From Subtercola lobariae (GTDB lineage Bacteria; Actinomycetota; Actinomycetes; Actinomycetales; Microbacteriaceae), in the NCBI RefSeq assembly GCF_014640255.1, contig NZ_BMGP01000003.1, positions 310,001-374,000 on the forward strand: a DNA stretch of 64,000 bases, in the 5' to 3' direction. Positions within the stretch are counted from its first letter, which is position 1. Each line of letters begins with the position of its first letter. The position numbers were made by a program, and so were the translations under genes. The notes below the pieces were generated by a model. That model saw only the letters and a program-made list of their open reading frames with translations, was not told the DNA's origin and made no database searches. Below, piece by piece: positions 9,053 to 19,353 of this stretch.

Positions 9053-10135
9053 CTACTCGGCCGAGGTGCCCAGCTCGGCGAGCCGCGCCTCTTCGTCGGC
9101 CGCGATGCACGACTCGACGACGGGCTCGAGTGCGCCGTTCATGACGGCGTCGAGGTTGTAGGCCTTGTACCCGGTGCGATGGTCGGCGATGCGATTCTCG
9201 GGAAAGTTGTAAGTGCGGATGCGCTCCGAGCGGTCCATGGTGCGAATCTGGCTCTTACGCACGGCGCTGGCCGCCTCATCGATCTCTTCCTGCTGCTTCG
9301 CGAGCACCCGGGCACGCAGCACGCGCATGCCGGCCTCACGGTTCTGCAGCTGGCTCTTCTCGTTCTGCATCGCCACCACGATGCCGGTGGGAAGGTGGGT
9401 GATGCGCACCGCAGAGTCTGTCGTGTTGACAGACTGGCCACCGGGGCCTGACGAACGGTAGACGTCGATCTTGAGATCGTTCGGGCTGATCTCCACCTCT
9501 TCGGGCTCGTCGACCTCGGGGTAGACGAGGACGCCGGCGGCGGAGGTGTGGATGCGCCCCTGCGACTCGGTGGCGGGAACACGTTGAACGCGGTGAACCC
9601 CGCCCTCGTACTTCAGGTGCGCCCAAACACCCTCAGCGGGGTCGGTCGACTTGCCCTTGATGCCGAGCTGAACATCTTTGATGCCGCCGAGATCTGATGA
9701 GGTCTGCTCGATGATCTCGGTCTTCCACTTCTTGCTCTCTGCGTAGTGCAGGTACATGCGAAGCAGGTCGGCCGCGAACAGCGCGCTCTCAGCGCCGCCC
9801 TCCCCCATCTTGATCTCCATGATGACGTCACGGCCATCGTTGGGGTCACGGGGAATGAGCAAGCGCCGCAGCTTCTCGGTCGACGCTTCGAGTTCTTCGG
9901 CCATGCCGGGCAGCTCGGCCGCGAACGACTCGTCTTCGGCCGCCATCTCGGTGGCCGCGGCGACGTCATCGGTCAGCTGCTGCCACTCGCGCCAAGCCGC
10001 GATGATGCGGCTGAGCTCGGCGTAACGACGGTTGACCTTTTTGGATCGAGCAGGATCCGAGTGAAGCGCTGGATCAGCGAGCTGCTCTTGCAGCTCGTCA
10101 TGCTCGATCAGCAAGGTTTCTACTGATTCGAACAT
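9053..10135 (-). CDS. prfA: Peptide chain release factor 1
   Basis: RF1 terminates translation at UAA and UAG. The length of 360 residues is typical. The codon-recognition tripeptide PAT appears in [16 protein letters not shown]. The peptidyl-tRNA hydrolysis motif GGQ appears in [19 protein letters not shown]. It starts only 6 bp after the rho stop and is probably cotranscribed with rho and prmC. In many actinobacteria rpmE (L31) lies between rho and prfA; there is no room for it here. Confidence 0.98.
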   Translation of the reverse strand: MFESVETLLIEHDELQEQLADPALHSDPARSKKVNRRYAELSRIIAAWREWQQLTDDVAAATEMAAEDESFAAELPGMAEELEASTEKLRRLLIPRDPNDGRDVIMEIKMGEGGAESALFAADLLRMYLHYAESKKWKTEIIEQTSSDLGGIKDVQLGIKGKSTDPAEGVWAHLKYEGGVHRVQRVPATESQGRIHTSAAGVLVYPEVDEPEEVEISPNDLKIDVYRSSGPGGQSVNTTDSAVRITHLPTGIVVAMQNEKSQLQNREAGMRVLRARVLAKQQEEIDEAASAVRKSQIRTMDRSERIRTYNFPENRIADHRTGYKAYNLDAVMNGALEPVVESCIAADEEARLAELGTSAE

Positions 10136-10141
10136 AACTGC

Positions 10142-12754
10142 CTAATCCTCTTTGTGACCGTTGTGGTTTGTGTGCGACGCGGTGTGCCCGTTGGTGGCGG
10201 CTGTCGCCGGCATCGACTTCTGCACCTGCATCAAGAACTCCACGTTGCTCGTGGTGTCTTTGAGGCGGCCGAGCACGATCTCGAGCGCCTGCTGCTGGTC
10301 GAGCCCGGCGAGGGCGCGGCGCAGTTTCCAGGTGATTTTCGTCTCGTCGACGCCCATCAGCAGTTCTTCGCGGCGGGTGCCCGACGCGTTCACGTCGACG
10401 GCGGGGAAGATGCGCTTGTCGGCGAGCTGACGCGAGAGACGCAGCTCCATGTTGCCGGTGCCCTTGAACTCCTCGAAGATCACCTCGTCCATTTTCGAGC
10501 CGGTCTCGACGAGAGCCGAAGCGATGATGGTCAGCGATCCGCCGTTCTCGATGTTGCGGGCCGCGCCGAAGAAACGCTTCGGCGGGTACAGAGCCGCAGC
10601 ATCCACACCACCCGAGAGGATGCGCCCGCTCGGCGGGGCGGCCAGGTTGTAGGCGCGGCCCAGGCGGGTGATCGAATCGAGCAGCACGACTACGTCGTGG
10701 CCCAGCTCGACGAGGCGCTTCGCACGCTCGATGGCGAGCTCGGCGACCGTGGTGTGGTCTTCGGCGGGGCGGTCGAAGGTCGAGGCGATGACCTCGCCCT
10801 TCACCGTGCGCTGCATGTCGGTGACCTCTTCAGGGCGCTCGTCGACCAGCACCACCATGAGGTGAACCTCAGGGTTGTTGGTCGAGATCGCGTTGGCGAT
10901 CTGCTGCATGACGATGGTCTTGCCGGCCTTGGGGGGCGCGACGATCAGGCCGCGCTGGCCCTTGCCAATGGGCGAGACGAGGTCGATGATGCGCTGGGTC
11001 AGCTTGCCTGGCTCGGTTTCGAGGCGCAGACGCTCCTGCGGGTACAGCGGCGTCAGCTTCGAGAACTCCACGCGGTTCGCGGCCTCGTCGACGGGCAGGC
11101 CGTTGATCGACTCGACCTTGACGATGGCGTTGTACTTCTGGCGGCCGTTGTTGTCTCCCTCGCGCGGCTGGCGAATGGAGCCGACAACGGCGTCACCCTT
11201 GCGCAAGTTGTACTTCTTGACCTGGCCGAGCGACACGTACACGTCGCTGTTGCCGGGCAGGTAGCCGCTGGTGCGCACGAAAGCGTAGTTGTCGAGAATG
11301 TCGAGGATGCCCGCGACCGGAATCAGCACGTCGTCTTCGCTGATCTCGGGCTCGAGGTCGTCGCCCTGGCCCTGGCCGCGACGCTTGCGATCGCGGTAAC
11401 GGTTGCGCGCGCTGCGGTCATTGCGGTCGTTCGGGTTCTGCGACTGGTTGCGGTCGCCGTCACGCCCGTTCAGCTCGTCGAGTTGCTGCTCATCGAAGCT
11501 CGCCTCGTCGTTGCGGTCGTTCTGGCGATCGTTGCGGTCATTGCGCTGGTTGCGCTGGTTGGTGTTGCCGCGGTTGTTCTGGTCGCGGCCGTTTTGGCGG
11601 TCGGCGTTCTGGTTGCCCTGGGCGCGGTCGTTCTGGTTGCCCGCGTTCTGGCTGCCGGTGTTCGCGGCGTTCTGGTTGCCCGCGTTCTGGTTGCCCGCGT
11701 TCTGGTTACCACCGGCCGCGTTGCCGTTCTGGCGGTCGGCGTTACGCTCGCGGCGGTTGCGGTTTCGGCCGCCTTGGCGACCCTCGCCTTGCTCGCGGTC
11801 GTTCTGGCCGGCGTCGTTCTGCGAACCGTCGTACTGCCCGGCACTGTCGGCAGCACCGTTCGGCTCGGCGTCTGCATCGGCACCCCGGCTGCCCGAGTCA
11901 TCGCTTTCACCCACGATCGGCAGGTTCGGCAGAATCGAGTCGGTGCGCGAAGCGCCTCCATCGGCAGAATCACGTGCGGCCTGCGCGGCACGCTGAGCAC
12001 GGGTCAGGCGCGGTGTGCGCACTTGGCGTTCAGCCCGAACACCCTCGGTACGGTTCTCGCCGTCACCTGAATTGGATGCTCGGCCGCCCGAAATCGCCGC
12101 ATCGAGCACAGCGTCGAGCGCGCTCGTATCAATCGCGGACTCGTCTGAAGCGACGCTACCCACCTCGTTCGCGGCGGCAGCATCGGGAACGAGTGTCGCG
12201 TGCTCGGGCGCGCCGGCGTTCACGTGCCCTGTGGCCGTGACGCGCCCGGCACGCGAGCCGCGGCCGTTACCGCGCGTGGGTGCGGTCGAAGGAGTGCTGT
12301 CGGCGTTGTCTGAGGCTTCAGGTCCCGCAGCATCTGGCTCTGAAGCGTCGGTGCCGCCCGCGGGGTCAAGCGACGCGATCGCGGATTGCGCCGGCGCGCT
12401 CGTCGGTTCGCTCGACGTCACTCGGCGAGACGCACGACGGCGCGGTGCCACAGCGGCGTCGGGCACGGGCGCGGCGGATGCAGCTGCAGCAGCTGCGGCA
12501 GATTCGGTCTCGGGAGCCGCGAACGTCGCGGTGACCTCGGGGCCGGAGGTGGCGTCGGCAGCAACCATGCCGCCGCCGCCGTCGGCGGTGGCAGGCTGAG
12601 CGCCCTGGATGGCCGCGACGAGCTCGCCCTTGCGGAGTTTGGAGGCGCCGGCGATGCCGAGCGCCGCTGCCAGAGTCTGAAGCTCCGAAACGCGGAGGGT
12701 CGACAGATCGGCGGTGGATTCCACGCTCGGAGCGTGGAGATTGGTGTCAGTCAC
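10142..12754 (-). CDS. rho: Transcription termination factor Rho with long disordered N-terminal insert
   Basis: Hexameric RNA helicase for factor-dependent termination, 870 residues against 419 in E. coli. A Rho N-terminal helical (SAP-like) domain ([15 protein letters not shown], about residues 20-50) is followed by roughly 400 residues of low-complexity sequence: first Ala/Ser/Thr-rich, then Asn/Gln/Arg/Asp-rich with repeated GNQNA units. The core then begins with the cold-shock RNA-binding domain ([20 protein letters not shown]), the P-loop [14 protein letters not shown] and Walker [17 protein letters not shown]. Large N-domain inserts are known in actinobacterial Rho; this one is very Asn-rich. 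The start is the ATG at 12754 (MTDTNLHAP). Confidence 0.97.
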   Translation of the reverse strand: MTDTNLHAPSVESTADLSTLRVSELQTLAAALGIAGASKLRKGELVAAIQGAQPATADGGGGMVAADATSGPEVTATFAAPETESAAAAAAASAAPVPDAAVAPRRRASRRVTSSEPTSAPAQSAIASLDPAGGTDASEPDAAGPEASDNADSTPSTAPTRGNGRGSRAGRVTATGHVNAGAPEHATLVPDAAAANEVGSVASDESAIDTSALDAVLDAAISGGRASNSGDGENRTEGVRAERQVRTPRLTRAQRAAQAARDSADGGASRTDSILPNLPIVGESDDSGSRGADADAEPNGAADSAGQYDGSQNDAGQNDREQGEGRQGGRNRNRRERNADRQNGNAAGGNQNAGNQNAGNQNAANTGSQNAGNQNDRAQGNQNADRQNGRDQNNRGNTNQRNQRNDRNDRQNDRNDEASFDEQQLDELNGRDGDRNQSQNPNDRNDRSARNRYRDRKRRGQGQGDDLEPEISEDDVLIPVAGILDILDNYAFVRTSGYLPGNSDVYVSLGQVKKYNLRKGDAVVGSIRQPREGDNNGRQKYNAIVKVESINGLPVDEAANRVEFSKLTPLYPQERLRLETEPGKLTQRIIDLVSPIGKGQRGLIVAPPKAGKTIVMQQIANAISTNNPEVHLMVVLVDERPEEVTDMQRTVKGEVIASTFDRPAEDHTTVAELAIERAKRLVELGHDVVVLLDSITRLGRAYNLAAPPSGRILSGGVDAAALYPPKRFFGAARNIENGGSLTIIASALVETGSKMDEVIFEEFKGTGNMELRLSRQLADKRIFPAVDVNASGTRREELLMGVDETKITWKLRRALAGLDQQQALEIVLGRLKDTTSNVEFLMQVQKSMPATAATNGHTASHTNHNGHKED

Positions 12755-12977
12755 TAAAGTGATTTTCCTTCCTCTGCCGTCTTATGAGTTGCGGCAAAAG
12801 GGCTGTACGCGCCTGAATACGTCGGCGGAGGCCACGAGTCGTGGCTCCACGGCACTGCAAGCGTCAGCGGTAATGTGGAGGATGTGCAATCGGTAGTCAG
12901 ATGAACATGGCCGCCCTGCCGCATGGCTGGTTGGGCCGTTGAGCTGTTGGGCTGTGAATCTGTGCGGCGCTTGAGAT

Positions 12978-13919
12978 CTACGCGGCTTCGACCGGGTGCG
13001 CTATCACTGTAGCACCTTTGAAGTCGACTGCCAGTACGAGCGAATCCCACGGTGTTTCGGCGTGTTCGGCCACTAATTCGGCCGCGGCGAGGCGCTGCCC
13101 CGGGTCGCTGCAGAGCACGAGAATGCTGGGCCCGGCACCCGAGACGACGGCCGGAAAACCCGCTGCACGAAGCAGACTGATCAGCCGGTCGGTTTCGGGC
13201 ATAGCGGCAGCACGATAGCTCTGGTGCAGCTTGTCTTCGGTGGCGGCGAACAGCAGCTCAGGGCTCTGAATGAGCGCGGCGATCAACAGCGTCGAACGTG
13301 ACACGTTGAAGATGGCGTCTTCGTGCGGCACGGTCGCCGGCTGCAGGCTGCGCGCTAGGGCCGTCGACATGGTGGCCTTCGGCACGAGCACCAGCGGCGA
13401 GACCCCGCGGTGCACCATCAGCTTCTTGAACTGCGGGCCTTCTGGCGTGACCCAGGCAATGGTGAGGCCGCCGAAGAGGGCGGGCGCCACGTTGTCGGGA
13501 TGCCCTTCGAGCTCTGTCGCGAGAGCGAGTAGCCCCAACGCGTCGATCTCGACCACGCCCTCGAGCAGACCCTTCGCGGCCATGATGCCGCTCACGATGG
13601 CGGCCCCGGAGGATCCGAGCCCGCGGCCGTGCGGAATGGAGTTGCGCGCAATGAGGTCGAGCCCCGGCAGGGGCTGGTTGTACGCCGCAAAAGTGTGCGC
13701 GATCGAACGCACGACGAGGTTGGAGTCGTCGGTGGGCACTTCGCCCTCGCCGACACCCCGAACATCTACGCTCGCCCCCGGCGCGTCACGCACGGTGACA
13801 GTGAGCTCGTCGTACAGCGAGAGTGAGAGGCCGAGGGTGTCGAAGCCGGGGCCGAGGTTCGCGCTGGTGGCCGGCACGCGAACGGTCACCGAGCGACCGG
13901 TGAGCTCAGTCGAGCTCAC
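12978..13919 (-). CDS. thrB: Homoserine kinase
   Basis: GHMP-family kinase that phosphorylates homoserine in threonine synthesis. The product is 313 residues and starts VSSTELTGRSVTVRVPATSANLGPGFD, the usual GHMP N-terminus. The ATP-binding loop is IPHGRGLGSSGAAIVSG, and the C-terminal GHMP motif is VVSGAGPSILVL. The start is the GTG at 13919, which overlaps the thrC stop as GTGA; the longer open frame upstream is Arg/His-rich antisense-like sequence. It is the last gene of the hom-thrC-thrB group, 223 bp before rho. Confidence 0.96.
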   Translation of the reverse strand: MSSTELTGRSVTVRVPATSANLGPGFDTLGLSLSLYDELTVTVRDAPGASVDVRGVGEGEVPTDDSNLVVRSIAHTFAAYNQPLPGLDLIARNSIPHGRGLGSSGAAIVSGIMAAKGLLEGVVEIDALGLLALATELEGHPDNVAPALFGGLTIAWVTPEGPQFKKLMVHRGVSPLVLVPKATMSTALARSLQPATVPHEDAIFNVSRSTLLIAALIQSPELLFAATEDKLHQSYRAAAMPETDRLISLLRAAGFPAVVSGAGPSILVLCSDPGQRLAAAELVAEHAETPWDSLVLAVDFKGATVIAHPVEAA

Positions 13920-15022
13920 GCGGTTGCCTTGGAGAGACCGAGCACACCCGCGATCTCGGGCACATCGACAGGAACCACGGTGGGCGTGATGTCGCTGCCG
14001 TCGGCCGTGCGGAGGGCCCACTGCGGGTCTTTCAAGCCGTGGCCGGTGACCGTGAGCACAATGGTGGCGCCCTTCGGAATGGCGCCGGCCTCTGAGCGCT
14101 CGAGCAGGCCCGCGACGCTGATGGCCGATGCCGGCTCGACGAAGATGCCTACTTCGGCCGAGAGAATGCGGTGCGCCTCGAGAATGAGATCGTCGGTGAT
14201 GGCGCCGAAGTAGCCGTCGCTCTTCTCGCGGGCTTCGGTTGCGAAGCTCCACGAGGCGGGGTTGCCGATGCGAATGGCGCTGGCGATGGTCTCGGGGTGC
14301 TTCACCACGTGTCCGAGCACGATGGGTGCTGCGCCCGCGGCCTGAAAACCGAACATACGCGGCAGTTTCGTGGTGGCGCCGCGCTCGAGCTCTTCGCTGT
14401 AGCCGCGGAAGTAGGCGGTGTAGTTGCCCGCATTGCCCACCGGCAGAATGTGAAAGTCGGGCGCATCCTGAAGCACCTCGACCACCTCGAAGGCGGCGGT
14501 CTTCTGGCCCGCGATGCGGTCGGGGTTCACCGAGTTCACCAGGTGCACCGGGTAGTTCGCGGCGAGTTCGCGGGCGATGTCGAGGCAGTCGTCGAAGTTG
14601 CCCTCGACCTGCAGCAGCTCGGCGTTGTGCGCGATGGCCTGGCTGAGCTTGCCCATGGCGATCTTGCCCTCGGGCACGAGAACCGCCGCGGTGATGCCGG
14701 CGTGTGCCGCATACGCGGCCGCCGAGGCTGACGTGTTGCCGGTCGAAGCACAGATGACGGCCTTCGCCCCGTGTTCGACGGCTTTCGAAATGGCCATGGT
14801 CATGCCGCGGTCTTTGAACGAGCCCGTGGGGTTCATGCCCTCGAACTTGATCCAGATGTTCGCGCCCGTGCGCGCAGAGAGCGCCGGCGCCGCGATCAGC
14901 GGAGTGCCACCCTCACCGAGCGTGATGATGGGTGTTGCGTCGGTGACGTCGAGGCGGTCTTTGTACTCGTGCAGCACGCCCTTCCATTGGCGAGACACAA
15001 TACGGGCACTTTCGGCGGCCAT
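13916..15022 (-). CDS. thrC: Threonine synthase
   Basis: PLP-dependent enzyme that converts O-phosphohomoserine to threonine, 368 residues. The PLP lysine is in NPTGSFKDRGM, and the phosphate-binding region is CASTGNTSASAAAYAA. Its short form and start (WKGVLHEYKDRLDV) match actinobacterial class ThrC. It overlaps hom by one base (TGATG) and thrB by four, so translation of the three genes is coupled. Confidence 0.97.
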   Translation of the reverse strand: MAAESARIVSRQWKGVLHEYKDRLDVTDATPIITLGEGGTPLIAAPALSARTGANIWIKFEGMNPTGSFKDRGMTMAISKAVEHGAKAVICASTGNTSASAAAYAAHAGITAAVLVPEGKIAMGKLSQAIAHNAELLQVEGNFDDCLDIARELAANYPVHLVNSVNPDRIAGQKTAAFEVVEVLQDAPDFHILPVGNAGNYTAYFRGYSEELERGATTKLPRMFGFQAAGAAPIVLGHVVKHPETIASAIRIGNPASWSFATEAREKSDGYFGAITDDLILEAHRILSAEVGIFVEPASAISVAGLLERSEAGAIPKGATIVLTVTGHGLKDPQWALRTADGSDITPTVVPVDVPEIAGVLGLSKATA

Positions 15023-16353
15023 CAGGCTCCTTCTACTCTCATTACAGACGTCACGCTGGCGACAGCGGCGTGTTGGGCGAGCGCATCGACGGTGGCTGAC
15101 AGCGCCGCCTCGGTCGACTCGTGCGTGACAATGACTAGGGTAGCGGTGCTCATCGACTCGCTACTCATCGACACAGCCCGTGAGCCGGCCGACTGCTGAA
15201 CGGCCTCGACCGAGACTCCGTTCTCGCTGAAGACGTTCGCGATGCGCGCGAGCACACCGGGCTCGTCGGCCACTTCGAGGGTGATCTGGTAGCGCGTGTG
15301 CACCTTGCCGATGCCGAGAATCGGCAGGTGCGCGGTGAACGACTCGGCCACCCCAGGGCCCCCGGCGACATGCCGGCGTGCTGCTGAAACGAGGTCGCCG
15401 AGAACTGCGGATGCCGTCTCCAACCCACCGGCGCCGGCGCCGTAGAACATCAGATCGCCCGCAGCCTCGGCTTCGACGAACACCGCGTTCTTCGCCCCGT
15501 GCACGGCGGCCAGCGGATGAAGCCGCGACACCAACGCCGGGTGCACTCGCGCCGAAATACCCTCGGCACCTGTGACCGGGTCGGTGACGCGCTCGCAGAT
15601 CGCGAGCAGCTTCACCACATACCCCGAGCGCCGGGCCTGTTCGACCTGCTCGGCGGTCACCCCGGTGATGCCTTCGCGGTAGACCGACTCAACAGGAACG
15701 GCGGAGTGGAACGCGAGCCGCGCCAAAATCGCGGCCTTCTGCGCCGCGTCGAACCCTCCGATATCTGCGGTGGGGTCAGACTCGGCGTACCCGAGGTCGG
15801 TTGCCAGTGCGAGTGCCTCGTCGAGCGTGTCGCCGTTCACATCCATGCGGTCGAGAATGTAGTTCGTGGTGCCGTTGACGATGCCCAAGATGCGTTTGAC
15901 ACGGTCGCCGGCCAGACTGTCGCGAAGCGGGCGGATGATCGGAATCGCTCCCCCGGCCGCGGCCTCGTAGTACAGCTGAGCACCGACCTGCTCGGCGGCC
16001 TCGAACAGCTCGGGCCCGTGCAGCGCCAGCAGCGCCTTGTTGCCCGTCACCACGTCGGCGCCGGAGTGCAGCGCCTGCAAGATGTAGGTTCGGGCCGGTT
16101 CGATGCCGCCCATCAGCTCGATCACGATGTCGGCCGAGAGAATCAGCGATTCGGCGTCGGTCGTCAGCAGGCTGCGGTCGATGTTCGCGGTTCGGTCGGC
16201 GTCGACATCACGCACGGCGATGCCAATGAGCTCGAGCCCCGCGCCGACGCGCGAAGCGAGTTCGTCGCCGTGCTCGTCAAGCAGCTGCGCCACTTGGGCG
16301 CCCACGTTGCCGGCGCCGAGCAGCGCGATTTTGAGGTTGCGGTATTCGATCAT
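15022..16353 (-). CDS. hom: Homoserine dehydrogenase with C-terminal ACT domain
   Basis: NAD(P)-dependent oxidoreductase that makes homoserine from aspartate semialdehyde, the branch point to Thr and Met. Residues 7-16 give the Rossmann motif ALLGAGNVGAQ. The catalytic region is GIVNGTTNYILDRM with downstream GYAESDPTADIGGFDAAQK. The last about 80 residues (YQITLEVADEPGVLARIANVFSENGVS) are an ACT domain, the expected site of threonine feedback control. It overlaps lysA by four bases (ATGA). Confidence 0.97.
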   Translation of the reverse strand: MIEYRNLKIALLGAGNVGAQVAQLLDEHGDELASRVGAGLELIGIAVRDVDADRTANIDRSLLTTDAESLILSADIVIELMGGIEPARTYILQALHSGADVVTGNKALLALHGPELFEAAEQVGAQLYYEAAAGGAIPIIRPLRDSLAGDRVKRILGIVNGTTNYILDRMDVNGDTLDEALALATDLGYAESDPTADIGGFDAAQKAAILARLAFHSAVPVESVYREGITGVTAEQVEQARRSGYVVKLLAICERVTDPVTGAEGISARVHPALVSRLHPLAAVHGAKNAVFVEAEAAGDLMFYGAGAGGLETASAVLGDLVSAARRHVAGGPGVAESFTAHLPILGIGKVHTRYQITLEVADEPGVLARIANVFSENGVSVEAVQQSAGSRAVSMSSESMSTATLVIVTHESTEAALSATVDALAQHAAVASVTSVMRVEGA

Positions 16354-17831
16354 GATGCTTTCTGCGAATCGGGGCTGCTCGCGGCGGTGTTGTTCGTGTC
16401 GTGGTCGCCCGCGGTCTGCGCCTTGCGGGTACCGCGACCGATGCCCGGGTCGCGCGCGAGCAGGTCGTCGATGGTCTCGCCGCGCACGATGACGCGAGCA
16501 GCGCCATCGTTCACCGCCACGACGGCGGGGCGACCCAGATAGTTGTAATTGCTCGACAGCGACCAGCAGTAGGCCCCCGTCGCAGGCACCGCGAGAGTGT
16601 CGCCGGGCTGCACATCGCCCGGTAGATAGTCGGCGTACACGACGATGTCGCCACTTTCGCAGTGCTTGCCGGCCACTCGAATGAGGGCGGCACGGGCATC
16701 CGTCACCCGGTTGGCGATGCGCACCGAGTAATCAGCGCCGTAGAGCGCAGGGCGTGCGTTGTCGCTCATGCCGCCGTCGACGCTCACGTAGGTGCGAACC
16801 GCGCTGGAGCCGTCGTCGAGGCCGACCGAGACGGGCTTCACCGTGCCGACTTCGTAGAGCGTCACCGCGCTCGGGCCGATGATGACGCGGCCCGGTTCGA
16901 ACGCGAGATGCGGCACAGGAATCTGGAGCCGCGCACACTCGGCGGCCACAATGTCGGCGAGCTGCCGGGCGAGCACCGCGATGGCGGTGGGGTCGTCAGC
17001 CGTCGTGTACGCGATGCCGAACCCGCCGCCGAGGTTGAGTTCGGCGATCTCGCCGCCCGCCCGCAGTTCGGCGTGCACGGCGAGCAACCGCGCGGCAGAC
17101 TCTGAGAACCCATCGGCGCCGAAGATCTGCGAGCCGATGTGGCAGTGCAGCCCCAGAAACTCCAGGCTGGCGTGCGACCGGATGCTCGAGACCAAGGTCG
17201 GAGCGTCATCGAGCGTGATTCCGAACTTCTGATCTTCGTGTGCTGTCGCCAGAAAGTCGTGGGTGTGGGCATGCACCCCGCTATTCACCCGCAGGCGCAC
17301 CTTCTGCACCCGCCCGTGACGCCGGGCGGCAGCAGCCACGCGCTCCACCTCGACGGGGCTGTCGATGACAATGGCGCCGACGCCGTTTTCGACCGCGTTG
17401 TCGATCTCGGCGAGCGACTTGTTGTTGCCGTGGTAGCCGATGCGAGCGGGGTCGACCCCGGCGGCCAGGGCGACGGCGAATTCGCCCGCGCTACAGACGT
17501 CGACGGCGAGGCCCTCGCCGGTCATCCATTCGGCCACAGCGGCGCATAAGAACGCTTTGCCCGCGTAATAGATGGTGACGTCGGTGCCGATTCGCGCGAA
17601 CTCGCGGTCGAAGGCGTCGCGCAGGTCACGGGCGCGGGCGCGGGCATCGGCCTCGTCGACGACGTAGAGCGGGGTGCCGAACTGCGCCGTGAGGGCAGAG
17701 GCAGTGACGCCGCCGAGGGTGAGCTCGCCGCCAGCGGCGCGGGTGGCGTTACTCGGCCACACAGCGGGCGCGAGCTCGTTGGCGTCGTCGGGCACGACAA
17801 GCCACGAGGGAGCGAGAGGGTTGGCAGTCAT
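16350..17831 (-). CDS. lysA: Diaminopimelate decarboxylase
   Basis: PLP enzyme (alanine racemase-like barrel, fold type III) catalysing the last step of lysine synthesis from meso-DAP. It has the PLP lysine in YYAGKAFLC, HCHIGSQIF, the phosphate-binding LNLGGGFGIAY and EPGRVIIGPS. The start is set at the ATG at 17831 (MTANPLAPSW), with AAAGG about 9 nt upstream; a longer frame to 17861 has no advantage. The 35-residue C-terminal tail is polar and low-complexity. It leads the lysA-hom-thrC-thrB operon. Confidence 0.96.
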   Translation of the reverse strand: MTANPLAPSWLVVPDDANELAPAVWPSNATRAAGGELTLGGVTASALTAQFGTPLYVVDEADARARARDLRDAFDREFARIGTDVTIYYAGKAFLCAAVAEWMTGEGLAVDVCSAGEFAVALAAGVDPARIGYHGNNKSLAEIDNAVENGVGAIVIDSPVEVERVAAAARRHGRVQKVRLRVNSGVHAHTHDFLATAHEDQKFGITLDDAPTLVSSIRSHASLEFLGLHCHIGSQIFGADGFSESAARLLAVHAELRAGGEIAELNLGGGFGIAYTTADDPTAIAVLARQLADIVAAECARLQIPVPHLAFEPGRVIIGPSAVTLYEVGTVKPVSVGLDDGSSAVRTYVSVDGGMSDNARPALYGADYSVRIANRVTDARAALIRVAGKHCESGDIVVYADYLPGDVQPGDTLAVPATGAYCWSLSSNYNYLGRPAVVAVNDGAARVIVRGETIDDLLARDPGIGRGTRKAQTAGDHDTNNTAASSPDSQKAS

Positions 17832-18063
17832 CAGGAAAAACCTTTGGCGATCGAGCGACACCCTACGGCAGGGCGCGCGTCAGGTGTGGGCGAGCGAACC
17901 CGGATTGGTCCCTGAAGCCGTCAAACCCCGCGCCGGTGCAGAGGGGGACTGCGCGTGGGATTGAGAAAATCCTAGCGGAGTTCGCCGCAGAGCACATTTT
18001 CGCTTCGTCACAATTGAGAATGCCTCTACACTTAATCGAGTAATCATCGAGACTGGAGACAAC

Positions 18064-18402
18064 ATGCCGACGCGTTCCCGAACCGCCCTCACTACGGCCG
18101 CGGCCGCCCTTATGCTCGCCCTGCCCTTCGCGCTCTTCGGCTGCTCGGCGGGCACCGCTACCATCAGCTCTGGCGACTTCGCGAAGCAGGTGACGACATT
18201 GCTCGAGAAGCAGGTGGGTCAGACGCCGACGGTCGACTGCGGGTCTGCTGCCATTCCGCTGGTGAACGGCACCGTTGTGCACTGCGACATCAGTTCGGCT
18301 ACCGACCCGACGACGATCTACGACTCCACGTCGACCATCAGCAACGTCAACGGCGGCGACTTTCACATCGACACGAAGGTGGCCGATCAGCCGAAGTCGT
18401 AG
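18064..18402 (+). CDS. DUF4333-type lipoprotein
   Basis: 112-residue exported lipoprotein with a positive N-terminus, a hydrophobic core (residues 8-24) and the lipobox LFGC, so Cys27 would carry the lipid. The mature part (SGDFAKQVTTLLEKQVGQTPTVDC...VHCDISS) resembles DUF4333, small cell-envelope proteins common in Mycobacterium and Microbacteriaceae, with two conserved cysteines likely paired outside the cell. Start at the ATG at 18064, with GGAGAC just upstream. It is divergent from lysA and convergent with the DUF2993 gene. Function is unknown. Confidence 0.8.
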   Translation: MPTRSRTALTTAAAALMLALPFALFGCSAGTATISSGDFAKQVTTLLEKQVGQTPTVDCGSAAIPLVNGTVVHCDISSATDPTTIYDSTSTISNVNGGDFHIDTKVADQPKS

Positions 18403-18423
18403 AGCCGAACCTCGCGCACGGGT

Positions 18424-18505
18424 GCTTGCCTGGCGCCTGGCGCCTGCCTGGCGCTTGGATGCCTGGCTGCCTGTCGGCCTGCCTGGCGCCTGCCTGCCTG
18501 CCTGT
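18424..18505. repeat. Degenerate GCCTGGC/GCCTGCC short tandem repeat
   Basis: About ten copies of the short words CCTGGCG and CCTGCC follow one another between the convergent lipoprotein and DUF2993 genes. The tract is non-coding on both strands and could form slipped or hairpin structures. I see no T-tract that would make it a standard terminator. Confidence 0.7.
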
Positions 18506-18534
18506 AGTTGCCCGGTCAGCCAGCCCGCTCGCTC

Positions 18535-19353
18535 TCAGTCGCAGCTGCCCGTGGTCTTCAACGCGTCTTCGCTCAGCGTGATGTTCGTCGCCTCTGCGGT
18601 CACCGTCACCTGCCCATTCGTGGGTGCGATCGACGTGATCTGCACTCCCGCGGGCAGATACTGGGCCACGCAAATGGAGATGGGTTTCGACACGACTGCC
18701 TTCAAGGCTCCGCTGACGTCGAACGAGGCTGAGCCCGCGGAGAGTTGTGCTCCGGTAGGCGTCAGCAGAACATCCGGGCCCTGCGGCGCCGCCGTGGCTG
18801 TGGCGTCGTACCCGAGCGTCAGCCCGAAGACCTGAAACTGGCCCGAGTAGCCCACCGTTCCGTCGCCCAGAGTGATTTCATTCGACCCCGGAATGCTCAG
18901 AAACGAGTTCAGCGCTGCCTGATCGAGCGTCAGGCTAGCGGATGCCCGGGGCACCCGCTTCGACGTATCGGTCGACACATCGTGGGCGACCACTTGCACC
19001 TCGGCCGGAACGCCATTGACCTGCAGATTCTTGCTCGTGAGGGTTACCTGGCTGAAAGTACCCGTGGCGTACTGCAGCAGAAACGGGCCGCCGCCGATGC
19101 TCACATCGACGTCACCCGTGACACTCGCCGGCAGATTGTCGATGACCGCCTGGCGAACGCGGCCTTCGGCGTAGGCGCGCACTCCGAAGTCGGCTACGAC
19201 CAGAATCACCGCCAGCAGCACGACAGCGCCGACGACGATAGCGATCACTCGGCCCCGATTGTGCCCAGCGGGCTTGTTCGGCGCCGCGCCAGCGGCCAAT
19301 GACGGCCCCGGCGTTCTGGCCGATGACGCCGGTGGCGGAGCGGGAATTGCCAT
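18535..19353 (-). CDS. DUF2993 (LmeA-type) membrane-anchored lipid-binding protein
   Basis: 272 residues: a Pro/Ala-rich cytoplasmic N-terminus, one membrane anchor (about residues 35-57, VIAIVVGAVVLLAVILVVADFGV), then an extracytoplasmic beta-rich domain starting YAEGRVRQAVIDNLPA and containing the family block VSIGGGPFLLQYATGTFSQVTL. DUF2993 members such as mycobacterial LmeA bind phosphoinositides in the periplasm and act in mannan assembly; whether this one does is inference. It lies between argS and the lipoprotein gene, interrupting the usual argS-lysA pair. Confidence 0.85.
   Translation of the reverse strand: MAIPAPPPASSARTPGPSLAAGAAPNKPAGHNRGRVIAIVVGAVVLLAVILVVADFGVRAYAEGRVRQAVIDNLPASVTGDVDVSIGGGPFLLQYATGTFSQVTLTSKNLQVNGVPAEVQVVAHDVSTDTSKRVPRASASLTLDQAALNSFLSIPGSNEITLGDGTVGYSGQFQVFGLTLGYDATATAAPQGPDVLLTPTGAQLSAGSASFDVSGALKAVVSKPISICVAQYLPAGVQITSIAPTNGQVTVTAEATNITLSEDALKTTGSCD

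Noticed and set aside
10154-12070. 638-residue open frame on the plus strand opposite rho
   Set aside because: It is the antisense shadow of GC-rich rho codons (runs of Val, Leu, Ala, Asp) and has no family resemblance or ribosome binding site.
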